Part shown: positions 17,541-28,115 of the stretch, in pieces
How positions within the stretch are numbered: position 1 is the stretch's first letter
Layout: every line of letters begins with the position of its first letter
NCBI RefSeq assembly: GCF_014672835.1
Contig: NZ_CP060244.1
Location: 1,591,001 to 1,655,000 of the forward strand
DNA from: Entomobacter blattae
GTDB taxonomy: Bacteria > Pseudomonadota > Alphaproteobacteria > Acetobacterales > Acetobacteraceae
Reading direction: 5' to 3'
DNA length: 64,000 nucleotides
The notes under the pieces: generated by a model
Database searches by the model: none
What the model was told of the DNA's origin: nothing
Seen by the model: the letters and a program-made list of their open reading frames with translations, nothing else
Translations under genes and position numbers: made by a program

Positions 17541-17700
17541 TGTGCGTTTGTGGCGGGCTATCTGTATAGCTGGATTGTACTGAATATCTACATTTTACGG
17601 TTATAGACTGCACCCTGGTCTTTCCCTCAGTATGGCGTGGGTAGGGTGTGAATGCGTTTGTGGTTTTGTGTTGTGTAGCAGGGTTGAAATGAATAGAAAA
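17541..17700 (+). repeat. Degenerate direct repeat, copy 2 of 2
   Basis: Second copy of the sequence at 16467-16625, starting TGTGCGTTTGTGGCGGGCTA. The copies diverge by scattered substitutions and small gaps, so the duplication is not recent. Confidence 0.6.
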
Positions 17701-18097
17701 ATAATGGCCAAAAAAGCTAAAAAACTGGGTGTGGTAACTGAGATTCTCGATGAGGCCAAAAGTGTTGGAAAAAGCCCATGAGCGCGTTGAGGATTTGATT
17801 GTAAGTTATCCGCCACTTGTTGTCCAATATGCCAAAAGAGGGCTAAGTTTACGTCTGGGGAAAGTATTAAAAGTGTTTACTCTCTGGAAAGGGATCTTTT
17901 GAACTTTAATATACTTAGTAAATTCTTACGTTATAATCAAAGCGTCCTTTAGTTTCGGGGGAGCTCTAAACGTTTTATTTTTATTGACTAAGCTTATTCT
18001 CTTTCCAAATATCATGAAAAGAGAATCATGCTTTTTTCAAGTTTTACTCAGCTTTCATGGGTAATAGGATTTTGTAGATATCATAGTTTCCCAAGAT

Positions 18098-18128
18098 AAA
18101 AAAACCGCTCTTGTTTATACAAGAGCGG
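18098..18128 (-). terminator. Rho-independent terminator (minus strand)
   Basis: CCGCTCTTG and CAAGAGCGG form a perfect 9-bp GC-rich stem around a 6-base loop, followed on the minus strand by seven T. It would terminate leftward transcripts such as that of the 66-residue gene at 18536. Confidence 0.75.
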
Positions 18129-18535
18129 CTCAAGTTGTATTATAAGAAAACTAAACTAAGAACTATAAAGTACAAGTTTTAAAGAAAGATCTGAATCAAT
18201 CTGTTCCTGTAAACTACATGAGTTTTAAATATCTGTTCTTGATTTATATCAAAATTGAAGGAAAAAATGAGAAATTTTTTATGATCATCATCATTAAGCA
18301 AAGAATAAAACGATATAGCAATAAATCTTCAGAAGAAGAGAACAATTGATTTTATAGAACAATTGATTTTATTAAATTTCTTTTAATTTTTTGATATCTA
18401 AAGGCCATTATTGGTTATTAAGGAATCATTTACTTTTCCTATGCATAAAAACAATAGAGTAAGCGAAGACTTATGGTTTTCGTTCGCTTCAATTGTCTGT
18501 CTTATTACTGACCTTGTACAGTAGAGATATTATTT

Positions 18536-18736
18536 CTATCTAACGTGTTCTTTGGGGGTAAAAGGGATGAAAGGCAGTTTTTGATAGGCAGGATTATCTG
18601 CTTGAAACACCCAGTTGTCGACCTGGGAGGCGTGAATAATCTTTTCCCATCCCTTTTCCTTTTTCTGCTGTCCGTTTGAATGAGGTAAATGTTTTAAGGG
18701 TTGTTCGAGATGGTAAATGAGACCTTGAGAAGCCAT
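18536..18736 (-). CDS. Small hypothetical protein
   Basis: 66 residues, soluble and basic (GLIYHLEQPLKHLPHSNG, KKEKGWEKIIHASQVDNWVF). AAAGGGAA lies upstream of the ATG and a strong minus-strand terminator lies 400 bases downstream. No family recognised; supported by ribosome-binding site, terminator and composition only. Confidence 0.5.
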   Translation of the reverse strand: MASQGLIYHLEQPLKHLPHSNGQQKKEKGWEKIIHASQVDNWVFQADNPAYQKLPFIPFTPKEHVR

Positions 18737-18937
18737 TTTAGTTCCCTTTCACTGAAGAGATGAATTACCTTCCGTCTATAACGATCAATATAATCTATAG
18801 TTTATAAATATATGGTAAATATAAAAGCTAAAAACTGTAGATAAGTATTTATTATCTTCTGGAATAGTTTAAATAAATAGGAAATATTATAGGGAGCTCT
18901 TTAGGTTTTTGGAGTAATATTAGTGTAGTTGAACGGC

Positions 18938-19675
18938 TTATTTTTTTTCGTCATCTGGGTTTTTTGCCATTAGAGGAACTTCGCCTTGAGGTTCTGGAGC
19001 CTCAACATATTTTATGGTTTCTCCATTGTAGGCTTTTCCTTTGTTCCAGGGGCCACGATGGTCGTCTTCTTGTGACATATTAAAGACGATATTAACGCTA
19101 TCATCCGGAGGGACACTCCCAAATAATGGGGTATCAAGCTTACCAAGCTTGTCTAGGGCTTTCATAAACATGTCAGAATGGGTAATTTCACGTGTAAGCA
19201 AAAAATGAAGGGCTTTCTGGGTTCCTTCATCTTTGGTGCGTTTGAGCAAAGCTTCGTAGGTTTGCCGTGCACCAGCCTCAGCAGAAACATTGGCCCGTAG
19301 GTCTCGTACAACATTGGCGCCTTCTTGCACATAGCAGGCTGTCCACGCACTCCCTTGACTATCAAATAAATGGGGGCCTATGCCTTTCATCTGAAAAAGT
19401 GGTGCATCATAAATATCTTCCTTATCGAGTTTGGAAGTATGTTGAACGATAAGCTGGCCCATCATTTCCAAATGGCTGAATTCTTCAACCGCAATATCTT
19501 GTAACATGTCTCGAATTGCAGGGTCAGTCACATGAAAAGACTGTACCCAATATTGTAGAGCGGCGGTAAGCTCACCTGTAGCTCCCCCAAACTGTTCTAA
19601 TAAATATTGCCCGAAACTGGCGTTAGGTGTACCCACATTAACAGGAAACATTAATTTTTTTGTGTGAAAAAACAT
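18938..19675 (-). CDS. Manganese catalase family protein
   Basis: 245 residues, ferritin-like four-helix fold that disproportionates hydrogen peroxide at a di-manganese site. Visible metal-ligand helices: GELTAALQYWVQSF (Glu, about 34-47), DIAVEEFSHLEMMGQL (Glu-x-x-His, about 63-78), EAGARQTYEALL (Glu, about 140) and LLTREITHSDMFMKAL (Glu-x-x-His, about 168-183). The C-terminus (PQGEVPLMAKNPDDEKK) is the loose tail seen in this family. It is isolated, which fits stress-induced expression in an aerobic acetic acid bacterium. The 858 bases upstream hold no gene. Confidence 0.92.
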   Translation of the reverse strand: MFFHTKKLMFPVNVGTPNASFGQYLLEQFGGATGELTAALQYWVQSFHVTDPAIRDMLQDIAVEEFSHLEMMGQLIVQHTSKLDKEDIYDAPLFQMKGIGPHLFDSQGSAWTACYVQEGANVVRDLRANVSAEAGARQTYEALLKRTKDEGTQKALHFLLTREITHSDMFMKALDKLGKLDTPLFGSVPPDDSVNIVFNMSQEDDHRGPWNKGKAYNGETIKYVEAPEPQGEVPLMAKNPDDEKK

Positions 19676-20532
19676 TGTCTTTATCCTAGCCTTTCAAGGA
19701 TACGTTAAAAAAGGAAACGCACGATTGTAGCGTGCATTTTTGTTATTTAACGAGGTGGAATATAAGGAGTTTTCATTCAGTTTATCTTCAGGAAGAAAAT
19801 TAATCCCCCAAATGGAGGGATCCATCCCATATTACTCTTGGGTAATTTTTTCTCTTTTACGGTATTATAAGACCTTATTCCCTATTTAAGATTTTTAATA
19901 AAAGGAAAATACAGGATTAGAAGATCGAAACAACGATACAGGGTTTTTAGAGAGATCCATTTTGCCAAGGGTAAAATTTGCAAACGTAAAAAAGCTCTGC
20001 CCTAAGAGCCTTTTTTTTAAGGGCTCTTTTTTAGAGTATATTTTTGGGATTGGCCCCTTATCTATAAGGTTGCTACGGAGTGGAAAGGTTTTCTCACTTT
20101 AAGGGCCGCTTGAAAGCAGATTTGGGCTTTGGTAGAGCCGCTTTTGGGTAAAGTTAGAGATTTTATGGGGTGTTTAAGGGGAAATAAGAGAATTTAGCAC
20201 CTGTAAAAGCGTAATAAATTGTCTTTTATAACCATAGGATAAAAACGTACATCGTTTAATGCTACGTTTAATAGGCTGGAAGGCCAGTAGGTGTTAAGCG
20301 CCTCTAATTACAAGGTATGTAACACTTACTAGAGAAGATAATTCTACTAGAGAAGAGAATTCACACAGTACTGTATCTTAAAAAACAAATAATGATAATG
20401 ATTTTTATCTCTTGTTCTTGAACGATTTTATCAGAATACTGGCCAAAGCTCTTCTAACCCCTTCTGTCCTTCCAGATAACAGTCATAATGGGGTATAAAA
20501 TGTTGAATTATCGCCCATTATGGATAATCCTC
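19676..20532. other. Intergenic region with one hairpin
   Basis: No gene seen. A terminator-like hairpin lies at 20004-20028 (AAGAGCC, loop, GGCTCTT, followed by T). It has poly-A/poly-T on both sides and could act in either direction. The remaining sequence has scattered stops in all frames. Confidence 0.5.
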
Positions 20533-20724
20533 TCAGCGTTGTAACCCTTTATTTTGGGTGTTCTGCTGAGAAGTGTTGTGCTTGGTGTCTGAGGGAGCAG
20601 CATGCACCTGTTTATTGGTATGCTGAGTCTGTTGATGTGAATCAGCTTGCTTGACCCTGTTTGTTTCATTTTTATGAGACTGGTCATGGTTTTGTTGATG
20701 TTGGTTTAGATTTTTTTCAGTCAT
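20533..20724 (-). CDS. Small hydrophilic Gln/His/Asn-rich protein
   Basis: 63 residues, almost free of hydrophobic residues (HQQNHDQSHKNETNR, QTQHTNKQVHAAPSDTKH). AAAGGAG at the right distance before the ATG supports translation. The composition suggests an intrinsically disordered, hydrophilin-like stress protein; this is inference. Flanked by more than 800 bases without genes on each side. Confidence 0.55.
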   Translation of the reverse strand: MTEKNLNQHQQNHDQSHKNETNRVKQADSHQQTQHTNKQVHAAPSDTKHNTSQQNTQNKGLQR

Positions 20725-21661
20725 TTCAATCTCCTTTGTGTTGGTGAATGACTAAGCAATACAACGAAGAGAAAACTGTAAAAGTTTAAGTGAAAGGTAA
20801 GAAGAATTAACAAAGTTTTACTTTGGAAATTAAAGAGAGAAAGAGTTTTTAAGAGATAACCGCGCCTAGCTTGTCCCTTTGTTTCTAATAAAGAGACGAT
20901 TTTTTTATAAAAGGGGCATTCTTTTAATAAAGAACAATTAAAAAATGAAAAAATGTAAGTTTATTTTTTATTAATTCTAGAAATTTAGAAGAATCTCAAT
21001 AATATTTTACAGAAAAAAGAAATTTTAGAATTTTAAAGAAGAAAATAATAAATATTTAAATATATATTTTATTATGTGTTTATGGCTTATTTTTTAACCT
21101 ATTTAAATAAAAATAAATTTTATCAAAATTTTTTATTTGTATTTTAAAATCTTATAGTTCTGAAAATGAGATCAGCAAAATAGAAGATTAAGAATATGAC
21201 AGTTATCGTTTATGGAACTGAATGAATTGGATGTAGCAGGGGCAGGTCTAGACTCTGATTATCCGCAGGTTTATTCCATATTGCTCAGTTTATCTTCCTT
21301 GGAGGATTCCGTGTTAAGGAAGACTCTTATTGTTGGATTTTCCTCTAATGTTCAGAAGAGTCATAGTAAAGTCATGAATGGATTTCCTTCCTTACTAAAG
21401 TTTCCATGATAATTTTTAAGGGGTGAGTGTCAGCTTATTTTCTAATAAACGAGTTGATACGAATTCATAGGAGACCTTTCATATCCATAGCCTTGAATAG
21501 AAGGAATAAAGGCCATTCTTGCGTAGTCAAGTTTGATTATGGGGTCATTTTTGTGGTGAATCTTAGAGAGAAGGAAGATATTATTAACACATCATGAAAT
21601 GATTTTATGGATGTGTTGTGATTTTTACGAGAGTTAACGACCTGAAAAATAGGTGGTTTTT
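20725..21661. other. AT-rich intergenic region
   Basis: No supportable gene. 20930-21170 is extremely A/T-rich with runs of A and T. A short open frame at 21212-21409 (65 codons) has no ribosome-binding site and no recognisable protein features. Confidence 0.5.
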
Positions 21662-22741
21662 ATGGTAACGGTTCGCTGCATTATGATGGAAAAGAATGAG
21701 GAGGTTTTGCTTGAACCGTGGATTCTTTATCACGCTCATCTATTTGGGTTTGAAAATTTAACCATTCTGGATAACGGCTCTACCAACCAGCGAGTGCAGA
21801 CTTTACTGAATAAGTATGAAAAAAGAGGATGCCATATTATCCGCTCTTTTACGGAGAGGCAGAATTTTGTTGATAAAGGAAAGATTATTACCGAAATTAT
21901 CCAGGAGTGGGATAGAAGTCATGAACCGTATGATTTTGCTGTACCACTTGATTGTGATGAATTTCTGGCTTTTTTTGATCAGAAAATTTTAATGAATAGG
22001 GACGATATTCTCGCAGAGTTTAGGCATCTAAAAAAATACGACGGAACATTTCTTTTGCATCGAATTTTGATGAATGATCCAGTCAATATGGGTTTGTTTT
22101 ATCCTCAAATTATCAGGAAGTCCTTTTTTAAGAAAAATACCCTTGTTGGGCTTGATAACGGCTATCATGAACCTGTGACCATTTATGATGATAAGATGAT
22201 ATGGACAGGCTTTGTCTACATACATTTACACAATCGGTATGATTTTTTAGAGCTTAAAAGATTTTCGAGCGAAAAATTAATGCCCTTTATAGAGCTACTC
22301 AATGGGGAAACCTTAAAAAATTATACGGGAATTGGTTCTCACCTCGTTGCAGATTTTTTTCATACAGAAGAGGACTATAAATATCAGTATAGAGATAAGG
22401 GGTTGCTATATGGCGGAGAATTTATTGCAAAGTTACAAAATCTAGGATGCGGTTTACAAGAAATTTTTGGTCAAGAGGCCTATTCTTCACAGAGTTATCA
22501 TAATATTACTCAATTTTATCATCAGTATAATATCCAATATCATCTGATCAGCTTCAAAGAAAAAGATAGTTCTACGGTAGAATTTTACGATGAAAAATTT
22601 TATAGACACAATAACCCTGATGTTCATGATCACTCCTTTTTCAAAATATGGCCTTTAGTTCATTTTATCAATTATGGCTATTATGAAGGAAGAAAGGGAA
22701 GTGGTTTAACGCTCCAAGCGTTTAGTAGTGATGTTTCTTAA
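21662..22741 (+). CDS. Glycosyltransferase family 2-like (Glyco_tranf_2_4 type)
   Basis: 359 residues from the ATG at 21662, preceded by AGGTGG. N-terminal half: MMEKNEEVLLEPWILYHAHLFG, then LTILDNGSTNQRVQ and the DxD-like sugar-nucleotide site FAVPLDCDEFLAFFD (about residue 95-110). This is the pattern of the glycosyltransferase family 92/2-like enzymes that modify surface polysaccharide. Residues 300-350 (YDEKFYRHNNPDV, HFINYGYYEGRKG) resemble the short repeats that follow glycosyltransferase domains in cell-surface loci. No neighbouring polysaccharide genes, so it is a stand-alone gene. Confidence 0.82.
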   Translation: MVTVRCIMMEKNEEVLLEPWILYHAHLFGFENLTILDNGSTNQRVQTLLNKYEKRGCHIIRSFTERQNFVDKGKIITEIIQEWDRSHEPYDFAVPLDCDEFLAFFDQKILMNRDDILAEFRHLKKYDGTFLLHRILMNDPVNMGLFYPQIIRKSFFKKNTLVGLDNGYHEPVTIYDDKMIWTGFVYIHLHNRYDFLELKRFSSEKLMPFIELLNGETLKNYTGIGSHLVADFFHTEEDYKYQYRDKGLLYGGEFIAKLQNLGCGLQEIFGQEAYSSQSYHNITQFYHQYNIQYHLISFKEKDSSTVEFYDEKFYRHNNPDVHDHSFFKIWPLVHFINYGYYEGRKGSGLTLQAFSSDVS

Positions 22742-23562
22742 CGAGAGAAAAGAGAAGAGGGGAAAATACCTTGTTGTCTTTTGATGTTTTCAAGGAAAGA
22801 ATTCGTCTCTTTACCGAGAGTTTTTGAGGGTGGCTTAAGACCAAACCCCATTTAAATGTGGTATTATGTGGTGTATTTATTGTCGTAAGCAGAAAGCTTA
22901 TGTTTTGATTTTTTGTGTTTAATATTAAAAATTATCTATCAGTTTTGAGGCGAACTGTAGGGGCTTATGGTCTTTCTTGTATTTGCACACTAGGGTAAAG
23001 GATGTAACTCTCAGCTCTCCAGAAAAAATCTCAGGTTTTTTTATATATTTCCTTCATTGATATAAGAGGATATAGACCCCCACTATCGGCGTTTTTCGTC
23101 ATGAGAAAAGGTAGGTATCAGGATATGCAAAAGCAAAGGCGAATAGAGGCTTTAGAGTGTGTTATGTTTTTTAGAAATTTTTCAGGCTGTAGCTTTGAGC
23201 CGGTAGATGGACATTGCAAGTAAAACAAATATCCTTTAGCAAAAATGGGATAATGCTAGAAGGGTCGGGGAATCCTCTTGCGTTCATCTCCCAGGGGTCG
23301 GACATAAATTGACGTCACGCCCTAAAAAATATAAGTTATCCTAACAACCAGATTAATCCTTATTGAAGAGAAGAAGGAAGCAGAACTCAATTCATAAAAG
23401 CCTACACCACATGAGATTTTAGAAAAAATCATGAGGAGGTAAGGAATGTTTTATTAAAATGTTATTATTTTTTTGAAAAACAAAAAAGCAACAGAGTTGG
23501 TTTCCAGCCCGGTCTCTGCTGCTTTTGAAGAATTTGTTTCATTACTATAGAAAGTAATTACT
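22742..23562. other. Intergenic region with one imperfect hairpin
   Basis: No gene seen. At about 23484-23527, AAAAGCAACAGAG pairs (one mismatch) with CTCTGCTGCTTTT; runs of A before and T after make it a candidate bidirectional terminator. Confidence 0.45.
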
Positions 23563-24509
23563 ATGACCATTATAGTTTATTTAGAGGCAAAAGCAAACTC
23601 TAAATCAATCCTTCTATGTGTATTATGTACCCTTTTATGCGGATTATATACAGCCGAACCCTGTGTTCTCGAAAGCGAGTGCACTGTTCATTCGGGTTTC
23701 ATCTGTGGTAGGATTTCTCAAGAACCTATCAAGATTTCCTACAAAATTGCTAGGACATTTGAAGGAGACTTTATTGTAAAATACTAGGTAAAATGGGCTG
23801 GCCATAGAGAAGAAGGGTTTTATTCTAATGTTAAACTGACCCCTTTTATATCGGCACAGTCTGAAAGGGGTGAAATATCTGCTGCTTTGCCAAGAAATGT
23901 TAAAAGATTTTCTTTTGATGAATATAAAGCAGGAGCGGTTTCTCAAAACTCTTCTCTCTATTGGGATATTATAAAGTTTGGTGTAAGGCCGGCTGAAAGA
24001 ATTCAATCTCTTCATTCAAATTCCTCTTCTTCTGCTTATGATGATCCATTGAAGAAGGATAAGAAGCCTTATACGGTACCTACTTCTAAGCTTCTTCGGC
24101 TTCTATGTAAGAAGATTTTAATGGGGGTGTTAATACGGGTGAGTGGCCTCAAGTTCATTCGAGGGAATTTTCTTCGCTCTGTAATTTTTCTCCTGACGAT
24201 TTTTCTTTATAACAATTAAGATTCGACAGGGCCTATTTTTATGGCATTATCTTTTATGGAAAAAGTGCAGTTAATACTGGTAGCTCTATACCATCTTGTA
24301 GTGTTTCTCCTCTTATTGAGGGCTTGCTTTTCAAGGGACCGTTGACCTGTATAGTAACGATAGGCCCCTTGGGTTGGGGGGTGATGAAGAACAGAGAAGA
24401 AATAAGACCATCGATTAGATGTTCAATCACTATAATTGGTTTATTTTTATTGATGGCTTGCGGTTTGAGTGGGGTTGGCCCAGGGGCTTTTGCCAATCTG
24501 GGCACCTAG
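23563..24509 (+). pseudogene. Decayed ORF, unrecognised protein
   Basis: One frame runs from ATG 23563 to about 24105 but is broken by an in-frame TAG at 23785-23787. After about 24120 the protein-like sequence continues in another frame (NTGEWPQVHSREFSSLCNF ... GKSAVNTGSSIPSC ... LLFKGPLTCIVTIGPLGWGV) with one further stop, ending at the TAG at 24507. I cannot assign a family; the end has hydrophobic segments (ITIIGLFLLMACGLSGVGPG). The continuity of protein-like sequence across lesions supports a recent pseudogene. Confidence 0.5.
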
Positions 24510-25140
24510 ATTGGTGAATTGATTGGTAACTTCTTTCAAGGTTCAGCCCCTGCTTCTGGCAAAGCCTCTGTTGCTATTGCTGGTAGCTATTGGCCGTGGG
24601 ATTGGTGCTATTATTGAGGCTATTCTGCATGTTATTATTCACTTAGGGACGTTAGCATTCATTGATTTTCAGGATATTGCGAATATTTTGCAGTTTTGTA
24701 CACTCTTGGGTCAGCATTTTCGCTCTTAAGGGATTTGAGCGAGTAACTTTGAGAATGCACATATAGCTATAGTAAGAAAAATGAACCAATTAAAAATTGA
24801 TATATCATAGTCGCTTTATCATACCCCATTTTAGTCCCTCATAGGGTGGCTTTTTTATTCGATATTAAAAAAGTCGCTCTTAAGCGCCATGGACGATCGT
24901 GAGAGTATGAATGTATTCTTAATGGAGAATTTTGAGGTTTTTTCATTGTACAAGGACAAAATAAATAAGAAAATTTCTCTAAAGCTATCATAGGTTCATC
25001 TATAACATTACGGGTAGAGGGGTGCGGAATAATCCGCAAATAAGGTTTGGGGTGGGTAGTGGTTTTATATATTTCCTTAATGAAGAATACTGAAGGAGAG
25101 TAGGGTTCTCTTTTGCGGAAGGGACAGTATTCATGTGCTC
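24510..25140. other. Intergenic region
   Basis: No intact gene. 24510-24740 may be the tail of the preceding decayed ORF (LIGNFFQGSAPASGKASVAIA is readable before stops). At about 24822-24860 a weak hairpin precedes GGCTTTTTTATT, a possible plus-strand terminator. Confidence 0.4.
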
Positions 25141-26082
25141 TTATTGTTTTTTGGGCAGAGGATTATTAGAAGTGGCTTTAGGGAAGAGCGTTGTAGAAAA
25201 GGCAAAGATCATTGCCAGAAAAATAACAAGCATTCCCCAGAGTTCCATGGATTGGATCTGTTTGTGCAGAATATAATAGTCAAGGGCAACGGCGATGATG
25301 GGTGTAAGAAAAGCGTAGGGAGAGACTTTTATTGGGCCCCATGATTTAAGCAAAATAATATAAAGAACAAATCCAATGATGGACCCCACAAAAACAAGCC
25401 AAAGCCAGGCAAGGAAAATGTCTGGTTTAAGAAGAGAGAGGAATTTTTCGGCTTGAATGGTGGGAAGTTCAAAGATAAGAGAGGCCCCCAAAATAAATAT
25501 CCCCCCTAAAATATTTTGCCACCCGGCAATGACGATGGGCAAGTTTTTAGTTAATAAAGGCCGGCCTAGTACAGACCCATAGCAATAAGATAATGTTCCG
25601 AGAATAATGGCAACAATACCGGCTACGGAAAGAAGGTTCTCTGAGAATACGGTTTGTATTCCCTCTACGAACAGTAAGCCAATTCCTATCAGCCCAAGAA
25701 TAATAGAAATGATCCTGGAGGGAGATAATTTTTCTCCTGCCATGAGGGTGGAGAAAAAGGGAAGAAAAATTGGGATACATCCTTGGACGATAATGGCTGT
25801 CACTCCAGCGGAAACATATTGCTCACCCCAAAAGATGAGAGAAAAGCAAACGGCAATCATGAGGAGAGACATAAGGCATAAAGCTTTAATGTCTTCAGAA
25901 GGAATTTTTATTGTATTTCTACCTTCTTTACAGGCCAGAAAGGTTAAAATAATTAATCCGGCCCCAAAAAAACGAGACCCAGAAAAGAAGAGAGGTGGAG
26001 CAGCAGAAACGCCGACCTTAATAGCCACCCAAGTTGACCCCCAACTCACACATAATAACAGGAAGAGCAAAAAGTCTTTCAT
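25141..26082 (-). CDS. EamA/DMT-family transporter
   Basis: 313 residues with about ten membrane segments in two EamA repeats: the first begins FLLFLLLCVSWGSTWVAIKVG (WGSTWVAIK is the typical start) and the second begins about residue 150 (AGIVAIILGTLSYCYGSVLG). Exporters of this family carry amino acids or other metabolites; the substrate cannot be read from sequence. No partner gene nearby. Confidence 0.88.
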   Translation of the reverse strand: MKDFLLFLLLCVSWGSTWVAIKVGVSAAPPLFFSGSRFFGAGLIILTFLACKEGRNTIKIPSEDIKALCLMSLLMIAVCFSLIFWGEQYVSAGVTAIIVQGCIPIFLPFFSTLMAGEKLSPSRIISIILGLIGIGLLFVEGIQTVFSENLLSVAGIVAIILGTLSYCYGSVLGRPLLTKNLPIVIAGWQNILGGIFILGASLIFELPTIQAEKFLSLLKPDIFLAWLWLVFVGSIIGFVLYIILLKSWGPIKVSPYAFLTPIIAVALDYYILHKQIQSMELWGMLVIFLAMIFAFSTTLFPKATSNNPLPKKQ

Positions 26083-26933
26083 TTGAGAGGTTTCCTACAG
26101 GTCAGAATTGCTGAATTTCTAATCTTTGCAAGGTTTGGTTTGCGCTGAATTCCAAAAACTCCATAATATTGCACATAGGCGTCTTGTAAATGATTTTTAA
26201 GAAGAGCCTGCTTTCAAAACAGTCCATAAAATATAGTTGAGTTTATTGAAGGCGTAGAAGCAGATATTCCAGCTTGGTAGTATGGTAAAGAGTATTGGAG
26301 AAAAGAGCGAAATAATCAACTCGATGAAGATCCAGTAGAAAGCTAGATTAAACGGGCTGATGCCATTTCTTTGGCTTTTGATAGAGTGGTAAAATTTTGA
26401 TAGAGCAGTAAAAAGAGAGGGATACCAAAAAATAGAGCAGAAATATTAGTCTTTCTGTGTATTTGAATAGATATGAGCCTGGTGTCAGAATAAGCAAAGC
26501 AGAGAAAGAATGTTTCTCAAAAATCCAGACCTAGGGCGTATTTTTTCAATATATATCCCTCTTTGGAAAATAAGGTTTATACATCTCATAAGCTGCGTAA
26601 GATTTCGGTTTCAAACCAACGTGCTGGATATGAAAGTGCGCGGCAGATAATTTGCCTATGGCAGAGAAAAATGAGCCAAGAGAGCCTTATTTGTTTTAAT
26701 CATTATCAATCATAGAGTTACATCGTGCTTTCAGATTGAGCTCACAGAGCTGTATAAACCCTAAAAACTTGTATTGTCAGCCATATTTATTACTTTGACA
26801 TTGATCAGCAATAAAGAATAGCGGGTCAAAATAGGATAAATAGGCAAATAAAAATGCTATTTATTATTTTTCAATATATTGGTTCTTAAATAAGATTGTC
26901 TTCCCCACTACCCTATAAGGGCACCCAAGATCA
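26083..26933. other. Gap with a short gene remnant
   Basis: 850 bases without an intact gene. At about 26228-26400 the plus strand reads as a protein fragment with stops (FIEGVEADIPAW, YGKEYWRKERNNQLDEDPV, IKRADAISLAFDRVV), probably a leftover of a deleted gene that I cannot name. The rest is featureless. Confidence 0.45.
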
Positions 26934-27911
26934 TCAAACGGTTAATTCATTTACCACCTCTGCGGCACTTTTTATGCTGCGAATGTTGCCGATGCCCGTT
27001 CCAAGTGAAATATAGCCCTCATCTATATTGCCTTCCAGCATGCCAACTCTTAAGCTTTTTAATCCGCCCATAGCCGCACCAATTTCTTCATTACTGGCGC
27101 CTGCTTTATCCATTTGAGTAAGCTTGGTAACAAGCTTGCCAGGGAGGGATCGATAATAATCAGGGATTGTGCGGAAAAGAAGGAGATCTAACCCGTTGGC
27201 GTTGATAATTCTTTCTTTTGTAATTTGTGGTACCCTACTCTCTATTGTGCTGATAAATACTGAGCCCGCAAAAACCCCTTTTGCCCCAAGGGCGTGGGCT
27301 GCTTTTGCGGTTCGATGGTCAGTGATACCGCCCGCAGCAAGAACGGGGATGTTCTGAACGGCATCAGCGATAAGAGGGACAATAGAAAATGTTCCAAGAG
27401 CAGTGCCCGGTAAAGTGCCTCCTTCATCAAAACCTGTCGCAACAATGATATCTGCCCCTGCTCTTTCCGCTAAGTGGGTATTGTGTGGAGTAGGGTTGAG
27501 GGCACGGTAGAGAATTTTTATGCCTGCCTCTTTCAATTCATCGAAGAGGACAGGGATTATAGCATTTTCTCCATAGCCGGTATAAACCACTGCTTTAACG
27601 CCTTCTTCCTTGATAATCTGGATAATTGGTGGGGTCCAGACATCATTTTCGGAAACAGGAATAAGGTTAACGCCGAAGGGTTTATTAGTAAAGGCTTTGG
27701 TTTTTTGAATTTCTTCACGTAATTTGTTGGCTGTTTCTTCTGGGGTCGATACGGCCGTTTTTGCCGTAAGGCCAGCGTTGGGGCCAAGAACACCCAGCCC
27801 ACCGGCATTACTGACAGCTGCTACCCAACGGGCATCGGTAAGCCATGCTAATGGGCCCTGAATAACGGGTTTTTCGATGCCTATAATGTGCTCAATAGGG
27901 TCATGGTGCAT
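26934..27911 (-). CDS. Nitronate monooxygenase-family flavoprotein
   Basis: 325 residues, FMN-dependent TIM barrel related to nitronate monooxygenase and enoyl-ACP reductase FabK. Visible: N-terminal PVIQGPLAWLTDARWVAAVS, central ERAGADIIVATGFDEGGTLP, phosphate-binding VLAAGGITDHRTAKAAHALG and GVFAGSVFISTIES. In class I nitronate monooxygenases the loop is GTEAGGH; here it is GFDEGGTLP with no His, so the substrate may differ. It is divergent from a LysR-type regulator (28116), now broken, that probably controlled it. Confidence 0.85.
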   Translation of the reverse strand: MHHDPIEHIIGIEKPVIQGPLAWLTDARWVAAVSNAGGLGVLGPNAGLTAKTAVSTPEETANKLREEIQKTKAFTNKPFGVNLIPVSENDVWTPPIIQIIKEEGVKAVVYTGYGENAIIPVLFDELKEAGIKILYRALNPTPHNTHLAERAGADIIVATGFDEGGTLPGTALGTFSIVPLIADAVQNIPVLAAGGITDHRTAKAAHALGAKGVFAGSVFISTIESRVPQITKERIINANGLDLLLFRTIPDYYRSLPGKLVTKLTQMDKAGASNEEIGAAMGGLKSLRVGMLEGNIDEGYISLGTGIGNIRSIKSAAEVVNELTV

Positions 27912-28115
27912 AATGGAGTTCCCTTAAATGGAATGATCAAATAATTGCTTGATGAAGGTTTCTGAATAAAATGAATGTAGAGAAATTTATTTTTATATAA
28001 ATAGCAAAATTTTTATATAAATAGCAAAAATAGTACAATATTGTTGCAAAATTATTAACAATAAGCAGAGTTAACCCTCTTGAGAGAGTTTTTGGGAGGA
28101 TGAGAACAGCACCCT

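Larger units (their letters stand above)
17255..18535. other. Gene-poor decayed region with repeat copy 2
   Basis: I see no convincing gene. Repeat copy 2 (17541-17700) lies here, followed by a short frame-disrupted stretch (about 17700-17840) that could encode MAKKAKKLGVVTEILDEAK before a stop, probably a remnant. A perfect hairpin at 18105-18128 is described separately. The rest is AT-rich and featureless. Confidence 0.5.

Noticed and set aside
17601-17816. Leftward 71-codon open frame
   Set aside because: It lies over the degenerate repeat and lacks a ribosome-binding site or recognisable protein pattern.
24254-24505. Leftward 83-codon open frame opposite the decayed ORF
   Set aside because: The plus strand gives the more protein-like continuity over a longer distance; the minus frame is Pro/Lys/Ile-rich without motif or start signal.
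27268-27284. GCCCCAAGGGCG in the nitronate monooxygenase gene as a second copy of the tRNA-Phe 3' end
   Set aside because: Only about ten bases match, inside an intact conserved coding sequence, so it is not an att site.
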